Source of the DNA: Leptonema sp964619535
GTDB taxonomy: Bacteria; Spirochaetota; Leptospiria; Leptospirales; Leptonemataceae
Length of the DNA stretch: 64,000 nucleotides
Assembly (NCBI GenBank): GCA_964619535.1
Contig: CAZUEX010000001.1
Span: 1-64,000 of the forward strand
Direction of reading: 5' to 3'
Below the pieces are notes generated by a model. The model searched no databases and was not told where the DNA came from. It was given only the letters and a program-made list of their open reading frames with translations. Positions 17,951-25,213 of this stretch are shown piece after piece. The position numbers were made by a program, and so were the translations under genes. How positions within the stretch are numbered: position 1 is the first letter of the stretch; each line of letters opens with the position of its first letter.

Positions 17951-18730
17951 TCAGGTTCTTGAAGGCCGTTGTCGGATGGCAAAGACAACGGCCGCACCGA
18001 GGGCCAGTGCCGCAAGAATGAGCCACCAGTTTACGGGAACGGGACGGCCATCGTCTGTGTTCGGAAAGCCCGGCATCGAAACATACATTGCCAGAACCGA
18101 CCATCCGTTTACAAGCATGTGCAGCAGGGTCGTCAGTGCGATGCCTCCCGTCCAGTACCGAAGATATCCGAAAAGGGTTCCAAAGGCCCAGGCGTAGAAG
18201 AACTGCCATGGATTCATATGTGCCAGGCCGAAAAGCAGGCCCTGAAGCAGGACGATAACGTGGAGATTGCGACCTTCGCGAAGGGCTCTTTCCATCATGA
18301 CTCCACGAAAAACAAACTCCTCGCAGAGCGGACCGATCAGCACGATAGAAACGATGGCGCCCAGCGTATCGAGCGGATGCCCCGTTGGTTTCAGTGTCTC
18401 TACAAGAGAAAAATAGAGTTCTCCGGGAGGGAAAAGCCATAAGGAGAGATTGTGCAACGGTATGGCCAGAATCTGAAGAACGACCGGAAGAACCGCCAGA
18501 GCCAGCAAGGGCGAAGAGGACAGACTGCCGCGGCGGGGCAGGAAACGAATCGAGATCAGGCCGCAGAGAAAGGCAGCCATTATAAAGCCGGGTGCCATCG
18601 TAAGCTTCAGGATGTCCATGCGGTACAGAGACAGGGAATTCAGGGATAGCAGGATGGTCTGGGCGATGCCTGCAGCGATAATGGTGATCGTAAACACCGC
18701 CCCCAGTAAGAAAAGCATGAACAGGCCCAC
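17951..18730 (-). CDS. CPBP-family intramembrane metalloprotease
   Basis: A 259-residue membrane protein with about seven hydrophobic segments. The motif set of the CPBP (Rce1/Abi) glutamic protease family is present: CEEFVFRG (EExxxR), FGLAHMN and LLHMLVNGW. Members process prenylated or other membrane proteins, or act in bacteriocin immunity; its target here is unknown. The start is GTG 18730 (GGAGA about 11 bases upstream) or ATG 18718. It is divergent from the flbD-motA-motB-fliL operon. Confidence 0.87.
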   Translation of the reverse strand: MGLFMLFLLGAVFTITIIAAGIAQTILLSLNSLSLYRMDILKLTMAPGFIMAAFLCGLISIRFLPRRGSLSSSPLLALAVLPVVLQILAIPLHNLSLWLFPPGELYFSLVETLKPTGHPLDTLGAIVSIVLIGPLCEEFVFRGVMMERALREGRNLHVIVLLQGLLFGLAHMNPWQFFYAWAFGTLFGYLRYWTGGIALTTLLHMLVNGWSVLAMYVSMPGFPNTDDGRPVPVNWWLILAALALGAAVVFAIRQRPSRT

Positions 18731-18770
18731 AGACGGATTTCTCTCCGGATGGCCATCCTGTCAAGTTTCC

Positions 18771-18784
18771 GCCGAGAAATCGGC
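18771..18784. other. Small hairpin with GAAA tetraloop
   Basis: GCCGA-GAAA-TCGGC lies in the divergent space between the CPBP gene and flbD. It is closely followed by a second short inverted repeat (GGCT/AGCC). No sigma-28 or clear sigma-70 promoter is seen in this 125-base gap. Confidence 0.4.
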
Positions 18785-18855
18785 TGGATCAGCCGGTGAA
18801 TGGACATAAAAAATGGTTCAGCCTTACTCCGCTTCGATCGACGATAAGAATACTG

Positions 18856-19077
18856 ATGATCGAGCTACACCGATTAAACGGACAGCCGTTTTTCCTGAAT
18901 CACAGACAGATCGAGATTGTGGAGTGTAATCCTGATACGGTGGTCACTCTGCACAACGATCGTCGTTATATCGTCCTGGAAAAACCGGGAGAAATCTCAG
19001 AAAAGATCATCAATTTTGAGAGCAAAATTTTTCGAGATCTTCTGCGCCGTTCGGCCGAAGAGAAGACAGAAGGGTAA
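18856..19077 (+). CDS. flbD: Flagellar protein FlbD
   Basis: A 73-residue cytoplasmic protein starting MIELHRLNG, with the family core NPDTVVTLHNDRRYIVLEK. FlbD is a short protein found at the head of motA-motB-fliL in spirochaete flagellar operons. Its exact role is not settled. The ATG 18856 gives the usual family length; an in-frame extension to 18796 adds 20 residues unlike the family. It lies 6 bases before motA. Confidence 0.93.
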   Translation: MIELHRLNGQPFFLNHRQIEIVECNPDTVVTLHNDRRYIVLEKPGEISEKIINFESKIFRDLLRRSAEEKTEG

Positions 19078-19083
19078 GCCGGT

Positions 19084-19872
19084 ATGGATATAGCAACAAT
19101 ATTGGGTTTCTTGCTCGGTGTGGGGCTCGTTATCTTTGGAGCTCTGGTAGCCGGTCTGTCTGCCGGTGACCTCATCGACATTCCCTCGGTTCTTATTACC
19201 TTTGGTGGAGGAACGGCAGCTACGGTGATGGGTAACCCGCTGTATTTGCTGACCACGATTCCTCGATACGCTCGCTTTGCCCTGTTTGAAAAGAAATCGA
19301 ACGTAGCCCAGATGATTACACGCCTTGTGAACTACTCCGAAAGGGCTCGACGAGAGGGACTTCTTTCCCTGGAAGACGATCTTGCAAACGTTGATGAGCC
19401 TTTCTTAAAGAAGGGCTTACAGCTGGTCGTGGACGGCACCGATCCAGAGCTTGTACGGAACATTCTCGAAACCGACATGACCAATATTCATGCCCGGCAC
19501 GAGGCCAATGCAAAGTTCTTCGGTCTGCTGGGCGTTTATCTACCAGCCTTCGGGATGCTCGGCACCCTGATCGGTTTGATTCAGATGCTTAAGAACCTGG
19601 GGACAGGGGACACCTCGGCCATCGGTGCCGGTATGGCTGCAGCCCTGATTACGACCCTGTATGGATCGTTTGGTTCCAACATGATTGCACAGCCGATCAA
19701 GGATAAGCTGATCCGTCGTGACCAGGATGAGATGCTTGAGAAGGCCGTTATGATTGAGGGAATCCTCAGTATTCAATCAGGGGATAACCCACGTATCGTG
19801 AAGGACAAACTGGCATCCTTCCTGCCACCGTCGGAACGCGCTGCCCTTGACGAAGCCATGGCCGGAGGCTGA
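19084..19872 (+). CDS. motA: Flagellar motor stator protein MotA
   Basis: A 262-residue protein with four membrane segments. It carries the conserved prolines in YLPAFGMLGTLIG and IAQPIKDKL, and the cytoplasmic charged loop between helices 2 and 3 that contacts FliG. With MotB it forms the ion-conducting stator of the periplasmic flagellar motor. It is 2 bases upstream of motB, in the order flbD-motA-motB-fliL known from other spirochaetes. Confidence 0.97.
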   Translation: MDIATILGFLLGVGLVIFGALVAGLSAGDLIDIPSVLITFGGGTAATVMGNPLYLLTTIPRYARFALFEKKSNVAQMITRLVNYSERARREGLLSLEDDLANVDEPFLKKGLQLVVDGTDPELVRNILETDMTNIHARHEANAKFFGLLGVYLPAFGMLGTLIGLIQMLKNLGTGDTSAIGAGMAAALITTLYGSFGSNMIAQPIKDKLIRRDQDEMLEKAVMIEGILSIQSGDNPRIVKDKLASFLPPSERAALDEAMAGG

Positions 19873-19874
19873 CG

Positions 19875-20699
19875 ATGGCTTCCAAAAAACAGGAATGTCC
19901 TCAATGCCCTGAAATGCCGCTGTGGCTTACCACCTACGGCGACATGGTTACCCTGCTTCTTACCTTCTTCGTGATGCTGTTCAGCATCGGTAAGGCCACG
20001 CCGCAGGAGATTCAGCTCATCCTGTCCGCCTTTTCGAACAGCCTGGGCATGTTTGAAGGCGGACAGACGCTGTCCAAGGGCCGTCTTGAAGAGATGGGGA
20101 TGAATCTTGAAAGCCTGCCTTCGCAGACAACGGGTCGTTCCCTGTCCAGTGCAAAGGCACAGGCAAAATCGATCTTCAAGCCAGAGATCGAGGCGCGCAA
20201 GGTACGCATTGACGAAGACGAACGTGGTATTATCATATCTCTGGTAGGGGCTGATTATTTTGATCCAGGGAGTGCCCTGCCTACACCGGCGATGGAAGAT
20301 GCCCTGGCAAAGGCCGCCGGGCTGATCGATTCGCTGAATCGCTATGCTCGCGTAGAAGGGCATGCCGCTACCGATGAAACGCGTCTGCGCGCAGGAAGCG
20401 ACGAAGAGCGCGAGTATTCCAGCGTGTGGGATCTTGCTGCGGCCAGGGCCATTAACAGCGTGGTCTTCATGCAGGCCAGGGGCGTAAGGCCCCATCTCCT
20501 GCAGGCCATGTCGTATGGCTCGTATCGTCCCCTGCGCATAGAAGGCGAGGATGGAACGCCTGAAGCAAAGGCACAGAATCGACGGATTGATATTGTGATT
20601 CTGCCCGAAAAGGAGCCCGATCGGAGCCGCACTGAGGCCTCGGAAGGGCTACCGGAAACAAGAATTCCTGGTGCAGAATATTTGATCCCTGATCGATGA
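19875..20699 (+). CDS. motB: Flagellar motor stator protein MotB
   Basis: A 274-residue protein with one N-terminal membrane helix carrying the proton-accepting Asp23 (TTYGDMVTLLLTFF), a linker, and a C-terminal OmpA-like peptidoglycan-binding domain (VEGHAATDETRL; AQNRRIDIVIL). It anchors the stator to the cell wall. The N-terminus has a short Cys-containing stretch (ECPQCPE), which is slightly unusual. Confidence 0.96.
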   Translation: MASKKQECPQCPEMPLWLTTYGDMVTLLLTFFVMLFSIGKATPQEIQLILSAFSNSLGMFEGGQTLSKGRLEEMGMNLESLPSQTTGRSLSSAKAQAKSIFKPEIEARKVRIDEDERGIIISLVGADYFDPGSALPTPAMEDALAKAAGLIDSLNRYARVEGHAATDETRLRAGSDEEREYSSVWDLAAARAINSVVFMQARGVRPHLLQAMSYGSYRPLRIEGEDGTPEAKAQNRRIDIVILPEKEPDRSRTEASEGLPETRIPGAEYLIPDR

Positions 20700-20707
20700 T
20701 AGGGAAA

Positions 20708-20763
20708 ACAGGCCGCGGTTGCCCGGGCCTGTGAATGTTGAAGAAAAGACACCGCGATGCGGT
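20708..20763 (+). other. Two intercistronic hairpins between motB and fliL
   Basis: The first is ACAGGCC (20708-20714) pairing with GGCCTGT (20726-20732). The second is ACCGC-GAT-GCGGT (20751-20763), ending just before the fliL ribosome-binding site (CGGGAG). Neither has a T tract, so RNA processing or translation tuning is more likely than termination. Confidence 0.5.
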
Positions 20764-20778
20764 ATCCGGGAGTGAAAG

Positions 20779-21315
20779 ATGGCACTGGCAGATGAAGATC
20801 TTGAGGAAGGACAGGAGGAAGGTGGCGGATACCAGCCGTCGGCAGCCTCCGGCCTGAATCGTGTTGTTAAGATTCTGATCTATGTAGCCCTTGGCGTCGT
20901 AGGCGTTATCGTAATGTCTGTGATCGCCTACTACGTGGCCAAGTTCGCCTCGGCACAGCAATATAAGGAAGTGGCCTCGATTGCTGTTGTGAAACCTCCT
21001 CCGCCACTGGAGAGTTTCAACTTTTCAGAAGACTTTCGGGTCAATACAAACGATCCAGGCGAATCGCATTTCATTAAACTGAAGCTGTCCCTTGGCTTTG
21101 AGATGGGGAACAAGGCCCTGTCCGCCGAGCTGGCCCAGCGCATGCCGCAGCTTCGCAACATCATCAACCTGATCCTGGCCGGTAAGTCACGCGACGAGCT
21201 GACCACCATACAGGGACGGCTGGAACTGGGTGAGGAGATCAAGGCCTCCATCAACCACGTGCTTTCCGAAGGGAAGGTCGAAGAGGTCTATTTCAGCGAG
21301 TTCATTGTGAACTGA
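20779..21315 (+). CDS. fliL: Flagellar basal-body protein FliL
   Basis: A 178-residue protein with an acidic cytoplasmic N-terminus, one membrane helix (about 30-55) and a periplasmic FliL domain (DFRVNTNDPGESHFIKLKLS; VYFSEFIVN at the end). FliL surrounds and supports the stator. Its last 14 bases overlap the end of the convergent waaA gene. In many spirochaetes fliM follows here; in this genome it does not. Confidence 0.95.
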   Translation: MALADEDLEEGQEEGGGYQPSAASGLNRVVKILIYVALGVVGVIVMSVIAYYVAKFASAQQYKEVASIAVVKPPPPLESFNFSEDFRVNTNDPGESHFIKLKLSLGFEMGNKALSAELAQRMPQLRNIINLILAGKSRDELTTIQGRLELGEEIKASINHVLSEGKVEEVYFSEFIVN

Positions 21316-22543
21316 TCGTTGGGAAGGCATCGAGAAAACGTTTTGCTGCGCCCCGTTGCAGCATCATATACTGGCGGCTTTTCTTCGAAAGAAGAAGCCG
21401 CCTTTCTGTATCTCTTTCCAGCTCGTCGAGGATGCTAACGATCTGCTGACCTGTATGGCAGCGAAAAAGGGTGCCCTGTTCTTCGAGCTGGATGGCAATC
21501 GGACTCGTCTCAATGCGTGGTCCGGTGAAGACGGGAACGCCAAGTGCTGCCGGTTCTGCCGTATTATGCACGCGGTGATGAAAGGCTCCTCCCACATAAC
21601 AGTAACGGGCACGCTCATAGGCACGGGCAAGGAGGCCAAGACGATCCACAAGAACGACGCGGCTCTGTCCTTCACTGTAGCGCCTGAAATCAACCTGTAG
21701 CTTTTTCAGCAGGCGTTCGATTTCTGCAAGTCGCCCTTCATCTACATGATGAGGAAAGATCCATAGATCCATGTCCGGATGTTCTGCAAGCCACCGTGGC
21801 AGATGGGGCAGAAGCTGTTCATCGCAGGCTGCATAGGTGGATGCCAGTATAAGAAGTGGCCGGGCATTTTTCAGCCGCATGGCATCATCCGGAGCCAGAG
21901 AAGCATGTTCCAGCTTATAGAAGATGGTGTCGTAGCGGCTGTCTCCTGTAACAAGGACGCTTCTGTCATCGGGCAGTAGCTGTAAAAAGCGCTTTCGGTT
22001 TGGTTCATCAACCACGCCGATGCCATCAAAATAGGCGTATACGGCCTGCAACCATCGGCTGTGGCGCAGCCTCCAGGAATCTTCAGGCAGTGCGGCCGAG
22101 CACAGGTAGGCCAATCCTCCTGCCTTACGGATCTTTCGCAAGATGTTCGGATACACATCCCACGTATGTGTGATGAAATACAGCGGATGCTTTCGCTTCT
22201 GTATCATGCCCCAGGACCACGGAAAATCGACGGGCAGGTAGGCCGTAAAATCTGCGTCTGCCTCGGGCAGGTGGTGTACGCTCAGGCTGAAGGCCGTGAT
22301 CAGAACCCTGCCCGGCAGGCCACGTTGTCGGATCTCTCTGGCCAGCGCCAGAGCCTGGTCAATCTCTCCGGCCGATGAGCCGTGCAGCCAGTAAAGAGGG
22401 CCCTCAGATTGTATGGCCTGCCTGATGATTTGCTCCCCCTGTCTGCGGGTTTTTATGAATAGCCTGGCCTTTGGCGAAAAGAGATACGAAAGGGCATATG
22501 CGGGCCAGAGTAGAGTAAGCAGGAATGAGTACAGCAGATGCAT
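21302..22543 (-). CDS. waaA: 3-deoxy-D-manno-octulosonic acid (Kdo) transferase
   Basis: A 413-residue GT30 protein close to the usual length of about 425. The N-terminal membrane anchor (SFLLTLLWPAYALSYLF) is followed by WLHGSSAGEID, carrying the catalytic-base Glu of the family. A GDSRYDTIFYK segment and the C-terminal HNTAEPAALGVPVFTGP nucleotide-sugar site are also present. It transfers Kdo from CMP-Kdo to lipid A precursor at the inner membrane, consistent with a lipopolysaccharide-bearing spirochaete. Its start overlaps the start of the divergent HAD gene by 19 bases. Confidence 0.92.
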   Translation of the reverse strand: MHLLYSFLLTLLWPAYALSYLFSPKARLFIKTRRQGEQIIRQAIQSEGPLYWLHGSSAGEIDQALALAREIRQRGLPGRVLITAFSLSVHHLPEADADFTAYLPVDFPWSWGMIQKRKHPLYFITHTWDVYPNILRKIRKAGGLAYLCSAALPEDSWRLRHSRWLQAVYAYFDGIGVVDEPNRKRFLQLLPDDRSVLVTGDSRYDTIFYKLEHASLAPDDAMRLKNARPLLILASTYAACDEQLLPHLPRWLAEHPDMDLWIFPHHVDEGRLAEIERLLKKLQVDFRRYSEGQSRVVLVDRLGLLARAYERARYCYVGGAFHHRVHNTAEPAALGVPVFTGPRIETSPIAIQLEEQGTLFRCHTGQQIVSILDELERDTERRLLLSKKSRQYMMLQRGAAKRFLDAFPTISSQ

Positions 22544-23235
22544 CGTTCCGTTTTTCTAAACGAAGTATACATGAAAAGCAGACTTCAGAATCGGTTGTCA
22601 GAGCAAATCAGGCCGTTACTCCGTACCCTGTGCTTGTTCTTTTTGATATGATGGATACCCTGATCGAGGATCCCTTTTTTCGCGCCCTGCCTGGACTGAT
22701 GGATCAGTCTACCCTGCGTCGATGGGCCCGTCTGCGCAATCCCCAGGCCTATCTGGATTTTGAAGCAGGCCGTATCGGCGAGGCCCTTTACTTTCGCGAG
22801 TTTTTTCGGCCCGGTGCGGATGTTACGGGACTGCCTGCTCCGCAGAAGCTGAAGAAGGCCATGATGAAAGACATCCACTGGCTGCCAGGCATTCCGAATC
22901 TTCTTCGCCGGTTAAACTGTGCAAAGGGTATCGTTTCGAATTATTCCGTATGGTACCATGACGTCTTTCGTCGGCGAAAGGATCTGCCGGGTCTGTTTGA
23001 TTACCATTTCTTCTCATGCGAGATCGGATACCGCAAGCCTGAACGAGAGTTCTACCAGACAATAAGCGAAGGACTTGCGGATTATGATCCGGCAGAGATC
23101 ATATTCTTCGATGACAGGGAAGAGAATTTGAAAGAGCCAGGCCGGCTGGGATGGCAGACCGTGCACATAAAAAAAGACCGTGCAGCACAGATTATCGAAG
23201 ACAATCTGCACAGGCACGGCCTTCTTCAGTCCTGA
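22525..23235 (+). CDS. HAD-superfamily hydrolase-like protein
   Basis: A 236-residue HAD-type protein. Motif I reads FDMMDTLIEDPFF, so the nucleophile Asp is present, but the second Asp of DxDxT is replaced by Met and an Asp stands one place later. The same FDxMDTL form is known from a distinct HAD subfamily. Motif II is IVSNYS and motif IV is IIFFDDREENL. The substrate is unknown. The start is uncertain: the ATG at 22525 overlaps the divergent waaA start, and a GTG near 22631 would remove a poorly conserved leader. The 3' end of the coding sequence also forms the terminator of the convergent aldolase gene. Confidence 0.8.
   Translation: MSTADASFRFSKRSIHEKQTSESVVRANQAVTPYPVLVLFDMMDTLIEDPFFRALPGLMDQSTLRRWARLRNPQAYLDFEAGRIGEALYFREFFRPGADVTGLPAPQKLKKAMMKDIHWLPGIPNLLRRLNCAKGIVSNYSVWYHDVFRRRKDLPGLFDYHFFSCEIGYRKPEREFYQTISEGLADYDPAEIIFFDDREENLKEPGRLGWQTVHIKKDRAAQIIEDNLHRHGLLQS
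23169..23219 (-). terminator. Intrinsic terminator of the aldolase gene, inside the HAD coding sequence
   Basis: On the minus strand a long imperfect hairpin (arms CCGTGC/GCACGG plus an inner CAGATT/AATCTG pairing, 23178-23219) is followed by TTTTTTT (23175-23169). It begins about 24 bases after the aldolase stop codon. On the plus strand the same bases encode the last residues of the HAD protein. Confidence 0.8.
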
Positions 23236-23242
23236 AGCCGAA

Positions 23243-24295
23243 TCAGGCGATCGTGATGTCCTTGTTCAGGTACACATCCTGAATGGCATGAAGCAGGGCA
23301 GCGCCTTCTTTCATAGGACGCTGGAAGGCCTTTCTTCCCGAGATCAGGCCCATACCACCGGCTCGCTTGTTGATTACGGCTGTACGTACCGCTTCGGCCA
23401 GGTCTGTGGCTCCTTTGGACTCACCGCCAGAGTTGATCAGTCCGGCCCTGCCGGCATAGTTATTCAGCACCTGGTAACGGCAGAGGTCGATGGGGTGGTC
23501 GCTTGTCAGGTCGGTGTAAACCTTGTCATGGGTCTTACCGAATTTCAGGGCCTTGTAGCCACCGTTATTCGTCGGTAGCTTTTGCTTGATGATATCGGCT
23601 TCGATCGTTACCCCCAGGTGGTTTGCCTGTCCGGTCAGGTCTGCACTGGTATGGTAATCCTTGTCGGCCTTGAAGGCACTGTTACGCAGATAGCACCAGA
23701 GGATGGTGGCCATTCCCAGTTCATGGGCCATAGCAAAGGCTTCGCTGATCTCCTGGATCTGACGATCTGCTTCTTCTGAGCCGAAATAGATGGTAGCGCC
23801 GACGGCTACAGCACCGAGGTTCCAGGACTCTTCTACCCGGGCGAAGAGGATCTGATCATACTTGCTGGGGTAGGTAATGAAGTTGTTGTGATTGATCTTA
23901 ACGATGAAAGGAATCTTATGTGCGTACTTGCGGGCTACGCTGCCAAGAACTCCAAACGTTGATGCAACGGCATTGCAGCCGCCTTCGATGGCCAGCTTTA
24001 CGATGTTCTCAGGATCAAAATAGTCCGGATTCGGCGCAAAGGAGGCACCGCCAGAGTGTTCTACGCCCTGGTCAACGGGCAGAATCGATACATAGCCTGT
24101 TCCGGCAAGTCGTCCGTGGTTATGAAGGGCGGCCAGGGAACGGAGAGTTTGTGGGTTACGATCTGACTGAGCCCAGACCCGGTCGATAAAGTCGGGCGAA
24201 GGAAGATGCAACATCTCCTTGTTTACCTTTGCTTTGTAATTCAGAAGATCATCGGCATCAGAGCCGAGAAGTTCTCTGACCTTTGCTATATCCAT
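23243..24295 (-). CDS. Class I fructose-bisphosphate aldolase (DhnA/FbaB type)
   Basis: A 350-residue DhnA-type class I aldolase. It shows ILPVDQGVEHSGG, IVKINHNNF and a long beta-alpha barrel with GGYKALKFGKTHDKVY near the expected Schiff-base lysine region, plus GLINSGGESKG at the phosphate site. It cleaves fructose-1,6-bisphosphate to dihydroxyacetone phosphate and glyceraldehyde-3-phosphate, or runs in reverse in gluconeogenesis. It is monocistronic, with a good promoter (24395-24423), a leader of about 90 bases with three 12-base repeats, GGAG before the ATG, and its own terminator. Confidence 0.93.
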   Translation of the reverse strand: MDIAKVRELLGSDADDLLNYKAKVNKEMLHLPSPDFIDRVWAQSDRNPQTLRSLAALHNHGRLAGTGYVSILPVDQGVEHSGGASFAPNPDYFDPENIVKLAIEGGCNAVASTFGVLGSVARKYAHKIPFIVKINHNNFITYPSKYDQILFARVEESWNLGAVAVGATIYFGSEEADRQIQEISEAFAMAHELGMATILWCYLRNSAFKADKDYHTSADLTGQANHLGVTIEADIIKQKLPTNNGGYKALKFGKTHDKVYTDLTSDHPIDLCRYQVLNNYAGRAGLINSGGESKGATDLAEAVRTAVINKRAGGMGLISGRKAFQRPMKEGAALLHAIQDVYLNKDITIA

Positions 24296-24305
24296 GCAAT
24301 TCTCC

Positions 24306-24341
24306 TTGGGTAATGGATTGGGTAGTGGGTTGGGTAATGGT
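24306..24341. repeat. Three tandem 12-bp repeats in the aldolase leader
   Basis: Three consecutive units TTGGGTAATGGA, TTGGGTAGTGGG and TTGGGTAATGGT lie directly upstream of the aldolase ribosome-binding site. In the mRNA sense they read as C/A-rich CCATTACCCAA-type units. They may bind a protein or small RNA, or be simple slippage. Confidence 0.85.
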
Positions 24342-24394
24342 AGAATATTCGATTGCTGCGCTGCATAACGGATGCAATGAGTTCACTACCCTGG

Positions 24395-24423
24395 ATTGTA
24401 TCAGAGGATCGGGGCTTCGTAAA
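24395..24423 (-). promoter_or_regulatory. Sigma-70-type promoter of the aldolase gene
   Basis: Read on the minus strand: TTTACG (24423-24418), a 17-base spacer ending in TGA, then TACAAT (24400-24395), giving an extended -10. The start site would be near 24388, with a leader of about 90 bases. Confidence 0.65.
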
Positions 24424-24431
24424 GTAAAAAT

Positions 24432-25043
24432 CTAATCGAGCAAGGCCTCTGGCGTGATGCCTTCGTTCAGGTCTTTGGGAAAGATGCGCACCTCCACCTC
24501 ATCGTTCATGCCGTTCTTCAACCGCTCTTCTACGGGAAGAACCCTGGACCGAAGAACAAGGAAGACGGTATCGCCGGTGTCGACGGCACCCTTTGATTCG
24601 ATCAGCTCGTTCCCGAGTTTGCTTGTTTCGCGCTTTTGTGAGAGCTCAAGGTTTTCCAGTCCGTAGTTTTTGCGCAGGGTTTGAAAAAAGCCCTCCAGAC
24701 GTTCGGTGGTGTCATAGCGGTGCAGGATCATAACGGCAGCCTTGCCCTCCGGATTAAAGAAGACCTGAACCGTGTAGGGCTCGGGTGCAGCCTCTTCTCC
24801 CATCACCGGCAGGTTGCGCAGCTCTTCGGGAACGGCCGCCGGGAAGAAGAAGCTTATGCGATTGTCGTCCTGGTTCAGTACCTTCCAGCCCTTTTGCTCG
24901 AAAAAGCCTTCGGTAGCTGCACGGTCTGCTCCAAACGGAAGCTCTTTCAGGGCAAGATGCTCCTGCGACTCCGGGTCGGATTTACAGGCAGCAAAGAGCA
25001 GGAGGAGGCTGAGGGTTACGACAGATGAGCGGAGACTGAACAT
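24432..25043 (-). CDS. Lipoprotein of unknown function
   Basis: A 203-residue protein from ATG 25043. The signal MFSLRSSVVTLSLLLLFAAC ends in a clear lipobox. The mature part is acidic, with VQVFFNPEGKAAVMILHRYD and EVEVRIFPKD strands. I recognise no family. An in-frame extension upstream to 25181 would place the signal peptide internally and is rejected. It is divergent from flhF and shares that intergenic region. Confidence 0.75.
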   Translation of the reverse strand: MFSLRSSVVTLSLLLLFAACKSDPESQEHLALKELPFGADRAATEGFFEQKGWKVLNQDDNRISFFFPAAVPEELRNLPVMGEEAAPEPYTVQVFFNPEGKAAVMILHRYDTTERLEGFFQTLRKNYGLENLELSQKRETSKLGNELIESKGAVDTGDTVFLVLRSRVLPVEERLKNGMNDEVEVRIFPKDLNEGITPEALLD

Positions 25044-25153
25044 ACGTGAAGAGTTCTTATGTCTACCGAGCAGGCAAGCAGAAATTTCACAGGCAGTCCC
25101 GGACTGACCTCCAAAGAAGGCCTCTTTAAAATAGTAACGGGCAGGAAAAACTC

Positions 25154-25184
25154 TTGCCAGGAATCCGGGCATATGTGACATAAT
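25154..25184 (+). promoter_or_regulatory. Promoter of the flhF operon (extended -10)
   Basis: TTGCCA (25154-25159), a 19-base spacer and CATAAT (25179-25184) preceded by TGTGA. The same TGACATAATC core precedes the PPK2 gene and the SpiroCoCo gene, which supports it as a real promoter element in this organism. The spacer is longer than ideal. Confidence 0.55.
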
Positions 25185-25213
25185 CTAGACAATTTCGCAT
25201 TACGGCAACAGGC

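Noticed and set aside
17895..18764. A 289-codon frame overlapping the CPBP gene on the same strand
   Set aside because: The 17951-18730 frame has the full CPBP motif set and membrane helices, while this frame is Arg/Pro/Ser-rich and featureless.
18796..18855. Longer flbD start
   Set aside because: The added 20 residues are unlike FlbD, and the ATG at 18856 gives the normal family length.
19773..20495. A 240-codon frame antisense to motA/motB
   Set aside because: It overlaps two certain genes and has no domain pattern.
24306..24341. Short repeats considered as a CRISPR remnant
   Set aside because: The units are only 12 bases, directly adjacent with no spacers, and no cas genes are nearby.
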